Source of the DNA: Herbidospora cretacea | GTDB lineage: Bacteria > Actinomycetota > Actinomycetes > Streptosporangiales > Streptosporangiaceae | Assembly: GCF_001570605.1 (NCBI RefSeq) | Contig: NZ_BBXG01000030.1 | Location: forward strand, 1 to 64,000 | Reading direction: 5' to 3' | Length of the DNA stretch: 64,000 bases | Shown here: positions 61,863 to 64,000 of the stretch, in pieces | How positions within the stretch are numbered: the stretch's first letter is position 1 | How the letters are laid out: the number at the start of each line of letters is the position of its first letter | Notes under the pieces: model-generated | The model's input: the letters and a program-made list of their open reading frames with translations, nothing else | The model's database searches: none | Told to the model about the DNA's origin: nothing | Program-made: the position numbers and the translations under genes

Positions 61863-63632
61863 TTGCGACTACGCACCCTCGGGGTCCTCGCCGCTGCCGG
61901 CGCTTTAGTGGTGGGCCTCCTGCCCACCGCCGCGCAGGCGGCCGATGACCCGCGTGTCGGCCTCGGAGCCGGCTGGCTGGACGCCCAGTCGGCCGCCAGT
62001 GGCCTCGAGCTGACCAAGCACAACGACAAGCCCGCCGGATTCGTCAACCCCGACAGCCCCGGCAGCTCCTCGTTCGCCAACTCCGACCTGGCGTTCAGCG
62101 GAAACTACGCCTTCGCGGGCAACTACAACGGGTTCAACATCTACGACCTCAGCACCGGCGCCGATCCGGTCCTGAAGACGTCGGTGGTCTGCCCCGGCGG
62201 CCAGGGCGACCTGTCCGTCTACGGCAACCTGCTGTTCATGTCGGTGGAGGAGACCCGCGGCCGGATCGACTGCGGCACCCAGGGCGCCCCCGGCACCGTG
62301 AACCCCGAGCGGTTCCGCGGTGTCCGCATCTTCGACATCAGCGACATCAACGCCCCCACGCAGGTGGCGGCCGTCCAGGCGTGCCGTGGTTCGCACACCC
62401 ACACGGTCGTGACCAGCCCCAAGGACAAGAAGAACGTCTACGTCTACATCCAGGGCACGTCCAGTGTCCGTTCGGGTGACGAGCTGGCCGGCTGCGCCAA
62501 CACCGCCGCGACCGACCCGAACACCTCGCTGTGGCGGATCGAGATCATCAAGGTCCCGCTGAAGAACCCGGAGCAGGCCGCGATCGTGGCCCAGCCCCGC
62601 CTGTTCGCCAACCCGGAGACGGGCGCGATCGACGGTCTGCAGAACACCCCGCCGACGGCGACCCACCCGTCGGGCACCAACTGGTCGCCCCGCCCCGTGA
62701 CCAGCGCGTGCCACGACATCACCGCCTACCCGGAGATCGGGCTGGCCGCCGGCGCCTGCTCGGGCAACGGCATCCTGCTCGACATCAAGGACCCCGAGAA
62801 CCCCAAGCGCCTGGACGCGGTCTCCGACCCGAACTACGCCTACTGGCACTCGGCGACCTTCAACAACGACGGCACCAAGGTCGTCTTCACCGACGAGTGG
62901 GGCGGTGGCTCCGGCGCTCGCTGCCGTGACACCGACCAGCCGTCGTGGGGCGCCAACTCCGTCTACAACATCGTCGACGGCAAGCTGGTCTTCCAGAGCT
63001 ACTACAAGCTCCCAGCGCCCCAGACGACGGCCGAGAACTGCGTGGCCCACAACGGCTCGCTTGTCCCGATCCCCGGCCGCGACATCATGGTCCAGGCCTG
63101 GTACCAGGGCGGCATCTCGCTCTGGGACTTCACCGACTCGGCCAACCCGAAGGAGCTCGGCTACTTCGACCGCGGCCCGGTCAACGCCACCACGCTGACG
63201 CTGGGTGGTTTCTGGTCGGCGTACTGGTACAACGGCCACATCTACGGCACCGAGATCGCCCGTGGTTTCGACGCCTTCAAGCTGGTCCCGACCACCGCCG
63301 TGGCCCAGGAGGAGATCGACGCCGCCAAGACCGTCAAGCTGAACCTGTTCAACCCGCAGGGTCAGCCGCGCCTCGGCTGGGAGCCGAGCTTCGAGCTCGT
63401 CCGCGCCTACCAGGTGCAGGCCGAGCGCGCCGGTCTCGGCAAGATCCAGGCCAAGGCCGTCGACAGCCTGATCGACGAGGCCAAGCGTCTGAAGGACAAC
63501 CACAAGAAGCTCCTCGCCTCGGTGGCCCTGAAGACCGCGGCCGCCCTGCTGAAGAAGTCCGACCCGGCCCAGGCCCGCCTCCAGTCGGCGCTGAACGACC
63601 TCTCGAAGGAAGTTCTGCGCGGCGGCAGGTAG
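61863..63632 (+). CDS. Secreted LVIVD-repeat beta-propeller protein
   Basis: 589 residues, TTG start with AAGGGACG upstream. Signal peptide ending AQAADD. The body is made of LVIVD/WD-like repeats (YAFAGNYNGFNIYDLS, GVRIFDISDINAP, ISLWDFTDSANPKEL) predicted to form a propeller. HSATFNNDGTKVVFTDEWGGG is a family hallmark. The C-terminal part is helical, Lys-rich. Usually encoded beside DUF305, as here. Extracytoplasmic role unknown. Confidence 0.88.
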   Translation: MRLRTLGVLAAAGALVVGLLPTAAQAADDPRVGLGAGWLDAQSAASGLELTKHNDKPAGFVNPDSPGSSSFANSDLAFSGNYAFAGNYNGFNIYDLSTGADPVLKTSVVCPGGQGDLSVYGNLLFMSVEETRGRIDCGTQGAPGTVNPERFRGVRIFDISDINAPTQVAAVQACRGSHTHTVVTSPKDKKNVYVYIQGTSSVRSGDELAGCANTAATDPNTSLWRIEIIKVPLKNPEQAAIVAQPRLFANPETGAIDGLQNTPPTATHPSGTNWSPRPVTSACHDITAYPEIGLAAGACSGNGILLDIKDPENPKRLDAVSDPNYAYWHSATFNNDGTKVVFTDEWGGGSGARCRDTDQPSWGANSVYNIVDGKLVFQSYYKLPAPQTTAENCVAHNGSLVPIPGRDIMVQAWYQGGISLWDFTDSANPKELGYFDRGPVNATTLTLGGFWSAYWYNGHIYGTEIARGFDAFKLVPTTAVAQEEIDAAKTVKLNLFNPQGQPRLGWEPSFELVRAYQVQAERAGLGKIQAKAVDSLIDEAKRLKDNHKKLLASVALKTAAALLKKSDPAQARLQSALNDLSKEVLRGGR

Positions 63633-63651
63633 TCCCCTGAGTGAGTGAAAG

Positions 63652-63682
63652 CGGGCGGGTCCCCCTCGGGGCCCGCCCGTTT
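63652..63682 (+). terminator. Terminator after the LVIVD gene
   Basis: Stem CGGGCGGG-T-CCCC / GGGGCCCGCCCG with a one-base bulge and a CTC loop, followed by TTT; 20 bases after the stop codon. Confidence 0.85.
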
Positions 63683-63751
63683 ACATGAAGTTTTCTTGAT
63701 CGGGCCGACCGCCGCGCATACGCTCCGGACGAGCGAACGAAAGTGTGCGGC

Positions 63752-64000
63752 ATGGCCAAGATGTTCGACACCTCGCTGCGGATCGACGCGGCGGGGCCAG
63801 GTGGGATCCCCGTCGTCAACAACATCCGATTCCTCCAGCACTCGGTCTGGTTCGCCCTGGACCGGGTGGCTTCCGGATTCCCCGGCCCCGTCGTCCCCCT
63901 GACCAGGGGGAACGCCTCGATCGTGCTGCTGCGCGGCGAGGAGGGCGCACGGCGCTACTTCACTGACAACGACGTCTTCGAGCGGCTGAGCGACGGAGTC
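63752..64000 (+). CDS. Probable cytochrome P450 N-terminus (partial)
   Basis: 83 codons to the window edge. VVNNIRFLQHSVWFALDRV and IVLLRGEEGARRYFTDNDVF resemble the N-terminal beta sheet and B-helix region of a bacterial P450. The heme site lies outside the window, so the call is moderate. Confidence 0.5.
   Translation, partial: MAKMFDTSLRIDAAGPGGIPVVNNIRFLQHSVWFALDRVASGFPGPVVPLTRGNASIVLLRGEEGARRYFTDNDVFERLSDGV

Overview
The window is high-GC DNA with dense gene packing, many GTG/TTG starts and ATGA/GTGA overlaps. SARP, LAL and DUF1707 proteins, DHA2 transporters and RiPP machinery all point to an actinomycete. The mix of giant hemopexin-repeat protein, collagen-like proteins and RiPP genes would fit a Streptosporangiaceae-type genome, but that placement is inference. 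I saw no tRNA, rRNA, CRISPR array or insertion sequence.

Left part (1-7.8 kb): a secreted collagen-like protein cut by the window edge, a small membrane protein, an aldo/keto reductase behind a MerR-type promoter, a RibD-C/DHFR-like reductase, a DHA2 efflux pump, and a three-part kinase / M23-like / class III aminotransferase fusion.

Toxin-like island (7.95-27.2 kb): a 4258-residue protein with the framework of a Tc toxin A subunit. About 31 hemopexin-like repeats are inserted in two blocks. It is translationally coupled to two HEFLH metallopeptidase-like genes (long, then short) and a HopA1-like gene. A second long/short pair of the same peptidase family lies on the opposite strand and converges on the first, so the peptidases form an inverted duplication. 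One copy carries HAFLH instead of HEFLH. No TcB or TcC gene is present. This is the strongest candidate for an undescribed system in the first half.

Middle (27.3-34.9 kb): a second collagen-like protein, a DUF6493-like/SWIM pair, a gene remnant, a DUF1707 membrane protein with an MmpS-like tail, and a divergent ArsR / carboxymuconolactone-decarboxylase-like pair.

RiPP cluster (34.9-52.3 kb): a LuxR-type mini-regulator and an ATP-grasp-SARP fusion read left. ABC ATPase, ABC permease, YcaO, TfuA, P450 and O-methyltransferase read right. A 97-residue precursor, a radical SAM/SPASM enzyme, PqqD and a flavoprotein form a second operon reading left. The two biosynthetic operons share a near-identical promoter: a CCCAC-N4-GTGGG palindrome abutting a TTGTC -35 box, then 19 bases to CATACT. 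Divergent from the precursor is a 66-residue protein that looks like the precursor leader without a core. It is coupled to an adenylyl cyclase/AAA/TPR protein, an intracellular subtilase and a GAF protein. Combined YcaO-TfuA (thioamide or azole) and radical SAM chemistry on one Cys-X-Cys core is the second candidate novelty.

Right part (52.4-64 kb): a LAL regulator, a 42-residue secreted micropeptide beside an AfsR-like SARP, an MFS transporter, two secreted low-complexity proteins with nearly the same signal peptide but opposite composition (His-rich and Asp/Tyr/Trp-rich), a DUF305 lipoprotein divergent from an LVIVD-repeat protein, and the start of a probable P450.
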